Below, in pieces: positions 24,196 through 32,086 of a DNA stretch of 64,000 nucleotides (its first letter is position 1; each line of letters starts with the position of its first letter). A program made the position numbers and the translations under genes. Origin of the DNA: a virus; IMG/VR virus record IMGVR_UViG_3300035698_016797, positions 62,001-126,000 of that record; one strand, written 5' to 3'. The notes beneath the pieces were generated by a model, which had not been told where the DNA came from, ran no database searches, and worked only from the letters and a program-made list of their open reading frames with translations.

Positions 24196-24852
24196 TTAAT
24201 GCCTTTTATAAAATTTAAGCATAGCATCTTCAAGTAGGGAAGCATATCCCTCATCAGCTAAGCTTTGTAAACCCTTGTCTGTGATTCCAGCTTTTTTTCT
24301 GATACTCTTTGGGATCAGAGCTTCTCTCTGTGGATTTGAAAGTGAAGATGCACTCTTCTCTCCGTTTACAATCGCAATAATAGTTTGCATTGTCTCGGTC
24401 AAGATATATGAATCCGCTTCATTGTCATCCTTAAAAGCTATTCCACACTGTTGATATACCATACTGAGGTACAACTTCTTATCCTTCTTATTTACGGCAC
24501 CATTGCCAAAAAAGAACTTCTTATGATTTGCAGGAGGGATAACATACAACGGCAAAGATCTTCGATGAAAAAGCAGGTCAAGACAGCCAACCAGTTCACC
24601 ATTTTCGCACATCGAAGAACTTCTTCCTTTTGAGTTGTATGAATACCCCTCCCTAACTCCTACAATACCTTTCATGTCTTCAGCGGTTAAGCAGCTGTCA
24701 AACAGTTGTTCAAAAGCTTTGACAATCCAATCAACCCTACCTATACCTCGCATCTTTTTCGTTTCGAGGACAAGAACCTCGTAAGAAAATTCACCCTTGC
24801 GAATGCAGACACCAGTTGCTGTCAATGATTGATCTATGCCAACTATAATCAT
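24196..24852 (-). CDS. RuvC-like Holliday junction resolvase
   Basis: Predicted junction-cleaving endonuclease with an RNase H fold, 218 residues. The first acidic residue is D7 in GIDQSLTATG, the second E68 in the strand GVREGY, and the closing pair lies in D-N-E-A-D-S-Y (about 141-147), the usual order for RuvC. The size is near the 170-200 of bacterial RuvC plus a short C-terminal extension. It would resolve branched replication and recombination intermediates before packaging. Its ATG shares a base with the previous stop (TAATG) and has GGAG upstream. Confidence 0.86.
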   Translation of the reverse strand: MIIVGIDQSLTATGVCIRKGEFSYEVLVLETKKMRGIGRVDWIVKAFEQLFDSCLTAEDMKGIVGVREGYSYNSKGRSSSMCENGELVGCLDLLFHRRSLPLYVIPPANHKKFFFGNGAVNKKDKKLYLSMVYQQCGIAFKDDNEADSYILTETMQTIIAIVNGEKSASSLSNPQREALIPKSIRKKAGITDKGLQSLADEGYASLLEDAMLKFYKRH

Positions 24853-25535
24853 TATGCATTAGCTCCTACTTGACTAACGGAGCCATCTTCCTCTACCTTT
24901 GTTACTCCACTTCCGTACATATCTATCACTCCAGTGTCTCCAGTAGTCACCATTGTTTCATAGTATGTAGAGATGCCACGCGAAGAAACATCTTTCATTG
25001 ACTTTGTACCTTTGCGTGTAGCTGTAAAGCTAAGCATGTTTCCAACAGCAATCCCAAGATTTTTTTGAACCTTTGTTAGATCCTGGTTTGCACCAACATA
25101 TGCAAAGGTCCAACGGCCAGTAGCCTGTTTTGCCTTGATAAGTTCAGATAGTTGTTCACTATTGAACCTTTTAGAAGCATTTTCCATTCCATCACTGACT
25201 ATCACAACCAGCACTGACACTCCTTCGTCATTGATGTCAGGAATATTTGCTGACATTCTTGTGATAGTTTCTCCAACCGCATCGTACATGGCGGTGGTTG
25301 TATCTGGAATATATGTTCCCTTATCAAGAGGCTTAACGGTCTTTGGATCAACATTAAAATGCACAACGTTAACCTTCTCACTAAACATTGTCATAACAAG
25401 CCTAGTATCAAGATTCAACGATGCAACCTTGGCCTTTTGCAAGTGCTCATTGAAGCCACTAAGTGCCTCTTCGAGAATACTCGCCATTGAACCACTACTA
25501 TCAAGAACTAATGCTGTATAATTTTTCTTAGCCAT
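24852..25535 (-). CDS. von Willebrand factor A domain protein
   Basis: Protein of 227 residues consisting mainly of one VWA domain. The metal-ion-dependent adhesion site is intact: D12-x-S-x-S in LDSSGSM, a threonine in DTTTAMYD (about 80), and an aspartate in IVSDGMENAS (about 118). The form is close to small cytoplasmic TerY-like proteins. VWA domains bind partner proteins through Mg; the partner here is unknown. It lies between SSB and the resolvase, with AAGGAG before the ATG, so it is co-expressed with replication genes. The last 40 residues are outside the domain. Confidence 0.85.
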   Translation of the reverse strand: MAKKNYTALVLDSSGSMASILEEALSGFNEHLQKAKVASLNLDTRLVMTMFSEKVNVVHFNVDPKTVKPLDKGTYIPDTTTAMYDAVGETITRMSANIPDINDEGVSVLVVIVSDGMENASKRFNSEQLSELIKAKQATGRWTFAYVGANQDLTKVQKNLGIAVGNMLSFTATRKGTKSMKDVSSRGISTYYETMVTTGDTGVIDMYGSGVTKVEEDGSVSQVGANA

Positions 25536-25546
25536 TACTCATCTCC

Positions 25547-26005
25547 TTAAAACGGGATGTCATCTGCAAGGTCATCTTCATCGCTCTCTGGAGCAGGCTT
25601 AGCGGGTGCCTTTGCCTCTTCTTTTTCTGGAGGAACATCCATATTAGGATCTGCCTCTCCAAGAATCTTGTAGTCTATTACAAAGAACTCGTGTTCATAC
25701 CTACGATTGCCATCCTTGTCTTCCCACGAACGCGTACGATAAGACGACACTATTCCGATAGGAACATTCGGAGTAAGCTCTTCGGCCATCCTTTCTGCAA
25801 TTTCTCCCCATGCAATTATAGGGACATAAGTACTTCTAAACTTCTTCTCTCCAGAAGTCTGTTCGAGCCAGCTCTCTGTAATCTTTAAATTAACCTTGGT
25901 TAAAATGTTACCACTATCAAAAGTCTTCGTTTCAACTCCCGTTTCATACCTTTTGCTAGGACAAACGGTGCCTTCAAATCTACAAATGTTCTTTTCATCA
26001 GCCAT
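25547..26005 (-). CDS. ssb: single-stranded DNA-binding protein
   Basis: SSB of 152 residues. Residues 1-110 form an OB fold with typical strands (RFEGTV, KVNLKITE, YVPIIAWGEIAERM, GIVSSYRTRSWEDKDG, YEHEFFVIDYKIL). A proline/glutamate-rich linker leads to an acidic tip D-D-L-A-D-D-I-P-F, the same as bacterial SSBs, which binds many repair and replication proteins. It protects single strands during replication and could recruit the phage primase and nucleases. AAGGAG lies upstream of the ATG. Confidence 0.92.
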   Translation of the reverse strand: MADEKNICRFEGTVCPSKRYETGVETKTFDSGNILTKVNLKITESWLEQTSGEKKFRSTYVPIIAWGEIAERMAEELTPNVPIGIVSSYRTRSWEDKDGNRRYEHEFFVIDYKILGEADPNMDVPPEKEEAKAPAKPAPESDEDDLADDIPF

Positions 26006-26046
26006 TTTTTAGTCTCCTTATGTATTCCAGGCTTTGTATCTATACT

Positions 26047-27111
26047 TTACTCGCTTGTGATCATATTGCAAGTGATTTTGTTAGAAAAAGACATTAAATT
26101 TTGCAACGTACCACGATCCAAATCTCCCAAATCCTTATCTTCCGGCGGAAGATATTGATACACTGTACAAAAATTCACAATCTGTTTTACATTATTGTGA
26201 GATGCCATAATTCCTTCAGAGTCTCCGTCTAGTGCCATCAAAACACTATGAGAGTGTTCAAGCAACAGTCTTCGCTGTTCAAGCGTGATTACCTTTCCCA
26301 TTAATGCCACAACATTATAGACTCCCATCATCCAACACTTCCACACGTCGGAAAAACCTTCTGCCACAACAACAAACCCTTGTTCTTCTATGTAGGGCAA
26401 AGCGTTGGAAAGATTATATAAGTTATCTCTTTTTTGACTTCCGCTCAATATTTTATACTTGTCTCCAACATAGTATGGATCAAGCACCCTTCCAGACACG
26501 CCAACAATTTCTCTGTCTACATTTCTAAACGGAACAGTTACCCTATCCTCTTTCCATTCGCTCCTATATCTTGGACAAAACCCAACCTGATATGAGGACA
26601 ATACGTCCTTAGAAAAACCTCTTTCAAGGAAGTAGGCGCACTTTCTCCTAGTACACTCTTCTATAAAAGCCTCATTAATATCAGGACACACGTAGTCTCC
26701 TATTCTTTTTCTGTCCCTTAGCATTTCTTTTCGAAATGCCGCAACATCTTCCATGTCTCTATTCCTAGAGACGTAGACCTCTTCGTAGTCATCAAGGCTC
26801 ACCCCTACAAAAGAGGCAACCCAGGCTATCGACTTTGGAAATGACACATCATACAGCTTCATTACCAGAGAGTATACATCTCCGGCATCACTGCACTTAG
26901 TTCTACACATCCATCTCAGAGGTCTTTGTCCTGTCACATCATAGTCTATAGAGAAAGCTGTTGTATTATCTCCTTTATGAATAGGACATGTTCCTCTAAT
27001 CTGGCCATATCTATCCTTTGCAATCATCAATCCAACCTTATCTGCAAGTTTGTATGCGTCTACACGCTTCGCAAGGTCATCAAGCTGGTCTTTTGTTAGT
27101 CTAGTGCTCAT
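26047..27111 (-). CDS. dnaG: DNA primase
   Basis: DnaG-type primase, 354 residues. A zinc-binding domain is present near the N-terminus (C42-x2-H45 and C69-x3-C73). The catalytic core follows, with the basic RCPRYRSEW-like region and the Toprim residues: E in VVVAEGFSDVW (about 225) and the D-G-D pair in LMALDGDSEGI (about 275). It is shorter than bacterial DnaG because the helicase-binding C-terminal domain is missing or very short. The ATG at 27111 has GGAG seven bases upstream and follows the helicase stop by four bases, so the two are co-translated. Confidence 0.9.
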   Translation of the reverse strand: MSTRLTKDQLDDLAKRVDAYKLADKVGLMIAKDRYGQIRGTCPIHKGDNTTAFSIDYDVTGQRPLRWMCRTKCSDAGDVYSLVMKLYDVSFPKSIAWVASFVGVSLDDYEEVYVSRNRDMEDVAAFRKEMLRDRKRIGDYVCPDINEAFIEECTRRKCAYFLERGFSKDVLSSYQVGFCPRYRSEWKEDRVTVPFRNVDREIVGVSGRVLDPYYVGDKYKILSGSQKRDNLYNLSNALPYIEEQGFVVVAEGFSDVWKCWMMGVYNVVALMGKVITLEQRRLLLEHSHSVLMALDGDSEGIMASHNNVKQIVNFCTVYQYLPPEDKDLGDLDRGTLQNLMSFSNKITCNMITSE

Positions 27112-27115
27112 TTTA

Positions 27116-28702
27116 TCACTCCAATGACCCTTTTTCTGACTGCGCAATAACATTAGTGCTAGTGTCTTCTACTCCATATTTTCTTTCCCTTTTACTGTCT
27201 GCACCGTTTGCGCTCCTAACTTCCTTTAGAATGTCTTCTGGGACATTGCATTCTTGATAGGATATTTTTGGACCACTATACATTAGGGGTATTCCCTCAA
27301 AACATGTTGGACCCTGTCTTTGATCTACAACATGTAACATCTGATTAAAGTAAAATTCTGGATCATAACGGTTAACAACAGCAAGTTCTGATTCCGTAAG
27401 CTTCCTAAGCCAAATCAAACATGTGCAAAAACGAAGTAGTCTGTCTGAGTCTGCGAGAAACTTGTCAGCATATTCGGCAGACGTACCATCAACATCCTTT
27501 CCTTTGCCAGACCTGTTAGCCTGTGCCCCTGCAACCACAGGAACATCAAGTTCACGGGCTATGTTTTTAATTGCAGTAGCTATGTATCCAAGTTCTTGGT
27601 ATTCTTTGACATTATTTCCAAACCCACCACCATCTACAACCTTGAGCCAATCATAAACAATGAGACAAGGTTTAGTTTTCATCTCTCCGTTAATCTCTTC
27701 CTCTCCAACGTGCTGAGTCTTAAACTGGCGACACCTACTGATTAACTCCTCTTTCGATAAGCCTTTAACTGCGGAATAAAAGAACGGTGCATTATTAAAC
27801 AGACTAACAACGTCATTAACTTTCTTGGTTTTATCGACGTCGTCTGCAAACTTTCCGTCAAGAATATCCCACTCCTCTACGTCTGCCCACCTTGCAATTG
27901 CCCTTGACAACTGCTCCTCTTCTGACATTTCTGTATCCAAATAAAGAACTGGTATGTTTTGATGACAAGCTACATCTATAGCCATGTTGAGAAAGAATGC
28001 AGACTTCCCTGTCTTCGGACGTGCAAAAACAATGATCAACTGCTTCCTTCTAACTCTGTTTAATACCTCCATCAACTGAGGAAAAAGTCCAACATCAATA
28101 CCTGCACTGTTTGTTCCTCGCGCAAGAATACATCCCTCAACAAACTTTTCAGCCATCTCTCCCAGCTTAACAATATCCTGGTTCCCTCTGTCTGAGGAGA
28201 TGTTTAGAATCATTTTTTCTACGTCTGCTAAAAACTCTCTCCTTGGTACGCGAGATGCGTCGAGAGCTTCTCTCTGAATTTCGCGAGCCTTACGATATGT
28301 GTGTACCCTATCACTTCTTTGTCTTAGGGTTTCGACATACTGATCAAACGATTCTGTTTTTGCAGGAGACTTCTCTATCAACTCAAGATGCTCCATATCT
28401 CCAACCTTCTTTAGGAATGCATCTCCTCTTCCAAGTTCCTTTGCCGCCGACAACATAGACATCGAGTCGTAGAAGGCGTCTTTTCCATCTCTGAGTTGTC
28501 TGTTGTGTAAGTATACCATCGTTTGATAAATGGTTCTGTTGTACAGATTAAAGATATCTTCGGGCTTAATAGACAGTCTCGCCTGTGCCATAAGTACAGG
28601 ATCTTTCATAATTGCCGACAAGAGTGCCCTTTCTGCTCCGGTATCATACATTGATGATTCTTCATCGAAGAATTGTTCTTCTTGTATTATCGTTTTAGCC
28701 AT
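27116..28702 (-). CDS. dnaB: replicative DnaB-like helicase
   Basis: Hexameric replicative helicase, 528 residues. Residues about 20-170 correspond to the DnaB N-terminal domain (AERALLSAIMKDP, then IYQTMVYLHN). The RecA-like motor begins near 205 with Walker A A-R-P-K-T-G-K-S (227-234), the VLYLDTEMSEEEQ segment, LIVYDWLKVV as Walker B, and QANRSGKG downstream. It would unwind DNA ahead of the phage polymerase III and recruit the adjacent primase. AAGGTAA precedes the ATG. Confidence 0.92.
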   Translation of the reverse strand: MAKTIIQEEQFFDEESSMYDTGAERALLSAIMKDPVLMAQARLSIKPEDIFNLYNRTIYQTMVYLHNRQLRDGKDAFYDSMSMLSAAKELGRGDAFLKKVGDMEHLELIEKSPAKTESFDQYVETLRQRSDRVHTYRKAREIQREALDASRVPRREFLADVEKMILNISSDRGNQDIVKLGEMAEKFVEGCILARGTNSAGIDVGLFPQLMEVLNRVRRKQLIIVFARPKTGKSAFFLNMAIDVACHQNIPVLYLDTEMSEEEQLSRAIARWADVEEWDILDGKFADDVDKTKKVNDVVSLFNNAPFFYSAVKGLSKEELISRCRQFKTQHVGEEEINGEMKTKPCLIVYDWLKVVDGGGFGNNVKEYQELGYIATAIKNIARELDVPVVAGAQANRSGKGKDVDGTSAEYADKFLADSDRLLRFCTCLIWLRKLTESELAVVNRYDPEFYFNQMLHVVDQRQGPTCFEGIPLMYSGPKISYQECNVPEDILKEVRSANGADSKRERKYGVEDTSTNVIAQSEKGSLE

Positions 28703-28713
28703 GTGTTGTTACC

Positions 28714-29346
28714 TTATTTGTTATCGTTTGTATGCTTTGGTGCCAAACTTCCATACTGTACTTCATGTTGACGCATTTGCAAAGTCTTTTTAAGACTGTT
28801 ATCTAATTGTTCTAACACGCTAGCCATCCCATCACACTTAGCACGAAATACCTGAAATGCGTTATGTCGCATCTCTCTTTCTCTCAACTTGGGATATGTA
28901 GCCACAGCCTCAGCTTCTCTTTCTCCAACTGTTTTACCACTACATCTAGTAGAATACAGCTTTAACATTCTCTTAAACTCCACCTTTGACATATCACACA
29001 TCACTCCCCAGTGATTCTCCTTTCCCTTTACAAATACGATATGAGCAGCCAAACACATTTCGTATTCGTGTAGTTTAATCAGTGGGCAATCAAATAGATA
29101 TGCTTGATTCCACCTCATATAATGAATAATTTCTTCGAGAGCATTTCCCTCTTCATAGGAGTCTGGACTTTCCAGAGCAGCTGTTCCAAGTTTCTTAGTT
29201 GCAACATTTGCCAACCTCTTTACTCTGAGCCTGTGTTCCTCTCCGGCAACAGCATGTCTCAAAAGTTCCTCGATCTCTATCTCTTCATGTGCCTCCACAT
29301 CAGATTCTGGAGTCTCAGCTTCGATGTTTTTGATTTTTTCTACCAT
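28714..29346 (-). CDS. hypothetical helical protein
   Basis: Unknown protein of 210 residues. It has an acidic N-terminal helix (residues 1-30, rich in Glu), a central helical region, and a C-terminal helix. No motifs or membrane segments are recognised. The start at 29346 is preferred because GGAGG lies nine bases upstream, and it follows the nuclease stop by one base; the frame is open further upstream. Position between the helicase and a small nuclease suggests a replication accessory role, such as helicase loader, but there is no Walker motif to support an ATPase loader. Confidence 0.65.
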   Translation of the reverse strand: MVEKIKNIEAETPESDVEAHEEIEIEELLRHAVAGEEHRLRVKRLANVATKKLGTAALESPDSYEEGNALEEIIHYMRWNQAYLFDCPLIKLHEYEMCLAAHIVFVKGKENHWGVMCDMSKVEFKRMLKLYSTRCSGKTVGEREAEAVATYPKLREREMRHNAFQVFRAKCDGMASVLEQLDNSLKKTLQMRQHEVQYGSLAPKHTNDNK

Positions 29347-29347
29347 T

Positions 29348-29668
29348 TTAGATAGCCTCCATAATTCGCTTGTAAACCAATTTTTCTGTAATCTCTTCGT
29401 TGTAGGCAAAGGTTATCAGCCTCGCGTGGTTTTCTTTACACCACTCTCTCTTCATAACATCATAGCCTTGTTGTTTTTGAAAGGCAAGTATGTCTTGGTG
29501 AAAATGTCCAACGCGCTCAAAGTGCTGAATTCCATGACACTCAATGGCTATATCCAGTTGCGGAAGAAAAAAGTCTAAGAAAAATGAGTGCTTATTGTTG
29601 AAGTCGTCTACTACTTCAATTTTATGCTCCTGCCACACCTTCTGTAGGGGTAGAATCTTTTTCAGCAT
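29348..29668 (-). CDS. Vsr-like small endonuclease
   Basis: Small nuclease-like protein of about 106 residues. It has the Vsr/restriction-endonuclease-like pattern: strand F-F-L-D-F-F-L-P then LDIAIECHGIQHFE, in which D and E are the predicted metal ligands, followed by a helix, then Q-x-x-x-D and K-x-E-W-C and a closing strand ARLITFAYNE. It would cut or nick DNA. The start is uncertain: the frame is open to 29731 inside recA, and 29668 is chosen so that only one helix precedes the core. It overlaps the end of recA by about 47 bases in another frame. Confidence 0.65.
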   Translation of the reverse strand: MLKKILPLQKVWQEHKIEVVDDFNNKHSFFLDFFLPQLDIAIECHGIQHFERVGHFHQDILAFQKQQGYDVMKREWCKENHARLITFAYNEEITEKLVYKRIMEAI

Positions 29669-30821
29669 TATCAGTAGGATTTTCTGCATCCTGGATGCAT
29701 TCTTTGTCAGTAATGTTCTGTGCTTCGCCATATTCTCTACCTTTGCGTTTCATTATATAATGTTCTATGACCTGTGTGCGCAAATTATCAAATAAATCCA
29801 TCTCTTCCATAAAGAGATTCTTTAGCTGTCTTAATCCCTGAACCTTATGATCTCCGATAGTAATCCAACTACTATCCTTTTGTACAAGGCTGTACTCTGT
29901 GGCGAGTTTCATACAGTCTGCTACGGAATCAATTCCAAGACCATACTCGATGTTAAACTCTGCTGTTCTAAATGGGTTGTCAATCTTGCTTTTGGCAACC
30001 TTACCTTTAACAGTATGTCCAGTAACATCCCCTGTTGGAGTTTTAATTGACCCCGTTCTACGCAAGTCAAGACGCACAGAAAGTGCATGTTTCAAAGCCC
30101 TGCCTCCTGGAGTAGTCTCTGGACTTCCAAACGTAACTCCAATTTTCTCTCGAATCTGATTGGTCACAACACATGCGGTGTTTGATCTCTCTAGCTGTAG
30201 GGGCAGCTTGTTTACCATATCAGTAACAAGCCTTGCCAGTGTGGCAACATGTCTATCTCCAATTTCTCCCTTCATCACAGCCTCTGGAATCAATGCCGCA
30301 ATAGAGTCTAATATCAGAAGACCTATCTCTCCGGTGCTAATGAGATTTAAAACTGCCTTAACAGCATTCTCTCCTGTATCAGGCCGAACAACCAACAGGT
30401 CATTAGTTGAAACCCCTTGTGCACTTGCATACTTAAAGTCGTACGCATGTTCGGCGTCAATAAATGCACACTTCAAACCCTGCATCTGTGCAGATGCTAT
30501 AAGGTGACTACATAATGTAGTTTTACCACAACTCTCAGGACCGAACACTTCAGTAAGACGTCCACGAGGAACTCCCATTGAATATGTTCCATCGGCTCTT
30601 TTTGAAACAGGACCGATAGCGAAGTCCAAAGCTAAAGAACCTGTTGAGATCTGGTCGTAAACTCCCATGGCTCCATCTTCTATACCTATTTGATAGGTTG
30701 TATCAGAATCTTTACAGATAGTATTGAGAGTATTTGTAATAAGTGGAGAAAAAGTTTTCTGCTTAAGCTTTAACTCTTTACCTACGTCTTCAACTGTGGC
30801 AACTTTCTTTCGTCTACCCAT
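29622..30821 (-). CDS. recA: RecA recombinase
   Basis: RecA-family strand exchange ATPase, 399 residues. Walker A is G-P-E-S-C-G-K-T (94-101; bacterial RecA usually has Ser at the fifth position), followed by CAFIDAEHAYD, the LLILDSIAALIP Walker B region, the L2-type stretch with NQIREKIGVTFG, and GGRALKH. The C-terminal 60 residues are longer and acidic relative to Escherichia coli RecA. AGGAG precedes the ATG. It would catalyse strand invasion for repair and recombination-dependent replication. Its C-terminal coding region overlaps the nuclease gene in a different frame. Confidence 0.94.
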   Translation of the reverse strand: MGRRKKVATVEDVGKELKLKQKTFSPLITNTLNTICKDSDTTYQIGIEDGAMGVYDQISTGSLALDFAIGPVSKRADGTYSMGVPRGRLTEVFGPESCGKTTLCSHLIASAQMQGLKCAFIDAEHAYDFKYASAQGVSTNDLLVVRPDTGENAVKAVLNLISTGEIGLLILDSIAALIPEAVMKGEIGDRHVATLARLVTDMVNKLPLQLERSNTACVVTNQIREKIGVTFGSPETTPGGRALKHALSVRLDLRRTGSIKTPTGDVTGHTVKGKVAKSKIDNPFRTAEFNIEYGLGIDSVADCMKLATEYSLVQKDSSWITIGDHKVQGLRQLKNLFMEEMDLFDNLRTQVIEHYIMKRKGREYGEAQNITDKECIQDAENPTDNAEKDSTPTEGVAGA

Positions 30822-30849
30822 AATTTATCTCCTATATAATATTTGATAC

Positions 30850-30877
30850 AATGTACTACTACTGTATAAAAATTCAA
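30850..30877 (-). promoter_or_regulatory. recA: candidate recA promoter
   Basis: On the minus strand TTGAAT (30872-30877) and TACATT (30850-30855) are separated by 16 bases, placing a start site about 20 bases ahead of the recA start. The region is AT-rich and overlaps the end of the upstream gene. It shares the ACTTGAA core with two other intergenic regions (12386-12399 and 32003-32016). Confidence 0.35.
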
Positions 30878-30878
30878 G

Positions 30879-31946
30879 TTAGTTATTTTTATTTCTTACT
30901 TTTTTCCTATACTCTTCTGTTCTTTTGGACATCAATTCGTGAGCCTTCTTTGCTGTGTCAGAATTACGCAAGTTGTGCAGCCTTTCCTGCTCTGTAATAT
31001 CTTCAAAGATTTGCTCTACTATGTCCATTATCCATTGTGTACCTATGACGGCCATACTAGGCTTGATAGGTCTGTTAATCTTCTCCGAAATCTTGTCAGT
31101 ATGAAGGAATATTGTTTTTAGTAGCCTATAGAGGATTTTGTTCCCATACTTTTTCATATACCGACCCATCAATTTACAATCTTTACCCCATACAGGAAAA
31201 CTGAGGACACTTGTTGTGTCTTGACTGTGTGCAATACCACAGAAATAGAATATCACAAAATCTCTACTGGTCCAGTCTGAGATGTTCTTTTCAAGAGTCT
31301 CTTCTAGTAACATGTATTCTCGATACACAGGGTAAGACTTAAGAGCTTCGTCTGGATCAACCTTAACTCTCTTATCCTTTCCATTAGAAGAAGATTTTTT
31401 AGATTCTAAAGGAGAAGCGACAACGCTCGCTTCCTTCTCTTCAATATGAGTCTCTTCAATATGAGTCTCTTTAAGGGAGGTTAACCCCTGTTTACTTCCC
31501 GAGGTTAACACGGGTTTACTTCCCGAGGTTAATATGGGTTTACTTCCCGAAGTTAACACGGGTTTACTTCCTGATTCCAACTCTTCGTCTGCAAGAGCAG
31601 ATGCGTCTATATTATCCAGTTCAGAATCTCCTTCGTGGAAGAGAGGATGGTCTAAAAAGAAGTATACACAAGACCTGTTATTTCTTCTGTCAACACCTTT
31701 TGGTTTTGTAACTTCTACTAGTGCCACGTTTTCTAGCTCTACTAAATATTTGAGAATAGTAGGTTTTGAAACTCCTAGTGCTTCTGCAAGAGTATTTTGT
31801 TTGGGGAAACAAAATCCATCTCTTCCTGCATATTGGGCGAGTCTACCATATGTAATCTTAGCACCGGCAGATATGATTTTGCTTTCAACAAGACAGTTCG
31901 GAATAAAGATTCCAACAAACTTCCTGTGTGGATTTATCCTATTCAT
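30879..31946 (-). CDS. HTH replication-initiator-like protein
   Basis: Protein of 355 residues. Residues about 20-105 are a winged helix-turn-helix of the HTH_36/replication-initiator type: AKITYGRLAQYAGRDGFCFP, then LAEALGVSKPTILKYLVELE and a wing ending in SCVYFFLDHP. Residues 125-170 are low complexity: four copies of the eight-residue unit S-G-S-K-P-x-L-T and two of E-T-H-I-E. The C-terminal 180 residues are helical and unassigned. Similar N-terminal domains occur in phage and plasmid replication initiators. It is the first gene of the leftward replication block, with AAGGAG before the ATG. The repeats in its DNA may be its own binding sites. Confidence 0.75.
   Translation of the reverse strand: MNRINPHRKFVGIFIPNCLVESKIISAGAKITYGRLAQYAGRDGFCFPKQNTLAEALGVSKPTILKYLVELENVALVEVTKPKGVDRRNNRSCVYFFLDHPLFHEGDSELDNIDASALADEELESGSKPVLTSGSKPILTSGSKPVLTSGSKQGLTSLKETHIEETHIEEKEASVVASPLESKKSSSNGKDKRVKVDPDEALKSYPVYREYMLLEETLEKNISDWTSRDFVIFYFCGIAHSQDTTSVLSFPVWGKDCKLMGRYMKKYGNKILYRLLKTIFLHTDKISEKINRPIKPSMAVIGTQWIMDIVEQIFEDITEQERLHNLRNSDTAKKAHELMSKRTEEYRKKVRNKNN
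31438..31467. repeat. two 15-bp direct repeats
   Basis: Two contiguous exact copies of a 15-base unit beginning TCTTCAATATGAG (31438-31452 and 31453-31467). They encode the repeated pentapeptide E-T-H-I-E in the initiator-like protein and lie just beside the four larger repeats. Confidence 0.85.
31477..31572. repeat. four 24-bp tandem repeats, possible origin iterons
   Basis: Four contiguous copies of a 24-base unit, GAGGTTAACACGGGTTTACT followed by TCCC, at 31477-31500, 31501-31524, 31525-31548 and 31549-31572, differing from each other at one to four positions. Each contains a GTTAAC-type palindrome or a close variant. They are in frame inside the initiator-like gene. Repeats of this size inside an initiator gene resemble the lambda origin, which lies within gene O. 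Iteron function is inference. Confidence 0.75.
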
Positions 31947-31986
31947 TTTTTTTTATCTCCTTATGAATACAGGTTGAGTTGGTGGC

Positions 31987-32014
31987 AAGATATCATATTT
32001 TATCGTGTGTTCAA
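31987..32014 (-). promoter_or_regulatory. candidate promoter of replication block
   Basis: On the minus strand TTGAAC (32009-32014) and TATCTT (31987-31992) are separated by 16 bases, about 40 bases ahead of the initiator-like gene. The -35 element sits in a 14-base sequence (32003-32016) found again upstream of the polymerase gene. The same divergent region must also drive the rightward genes, but no clear promoter for those is seen; a small hairpin (ATGCC-AAA-GGCAT) lies at about 32050-32062. Confidence 0.4.
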
Positions 32015-32086
32015 GTGATGCGATCATGTTTTAAGTGAAAAAATCCCCATGCCAAAGGCATAATATATAACATGGAGGACTCAATA

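Noticed and set aside
31477-31572. Tandem repeats as a possible CRISPR array
   Set aside because: Units are contiguous with no spacers, in frame within a gene, and there are no cas genes.
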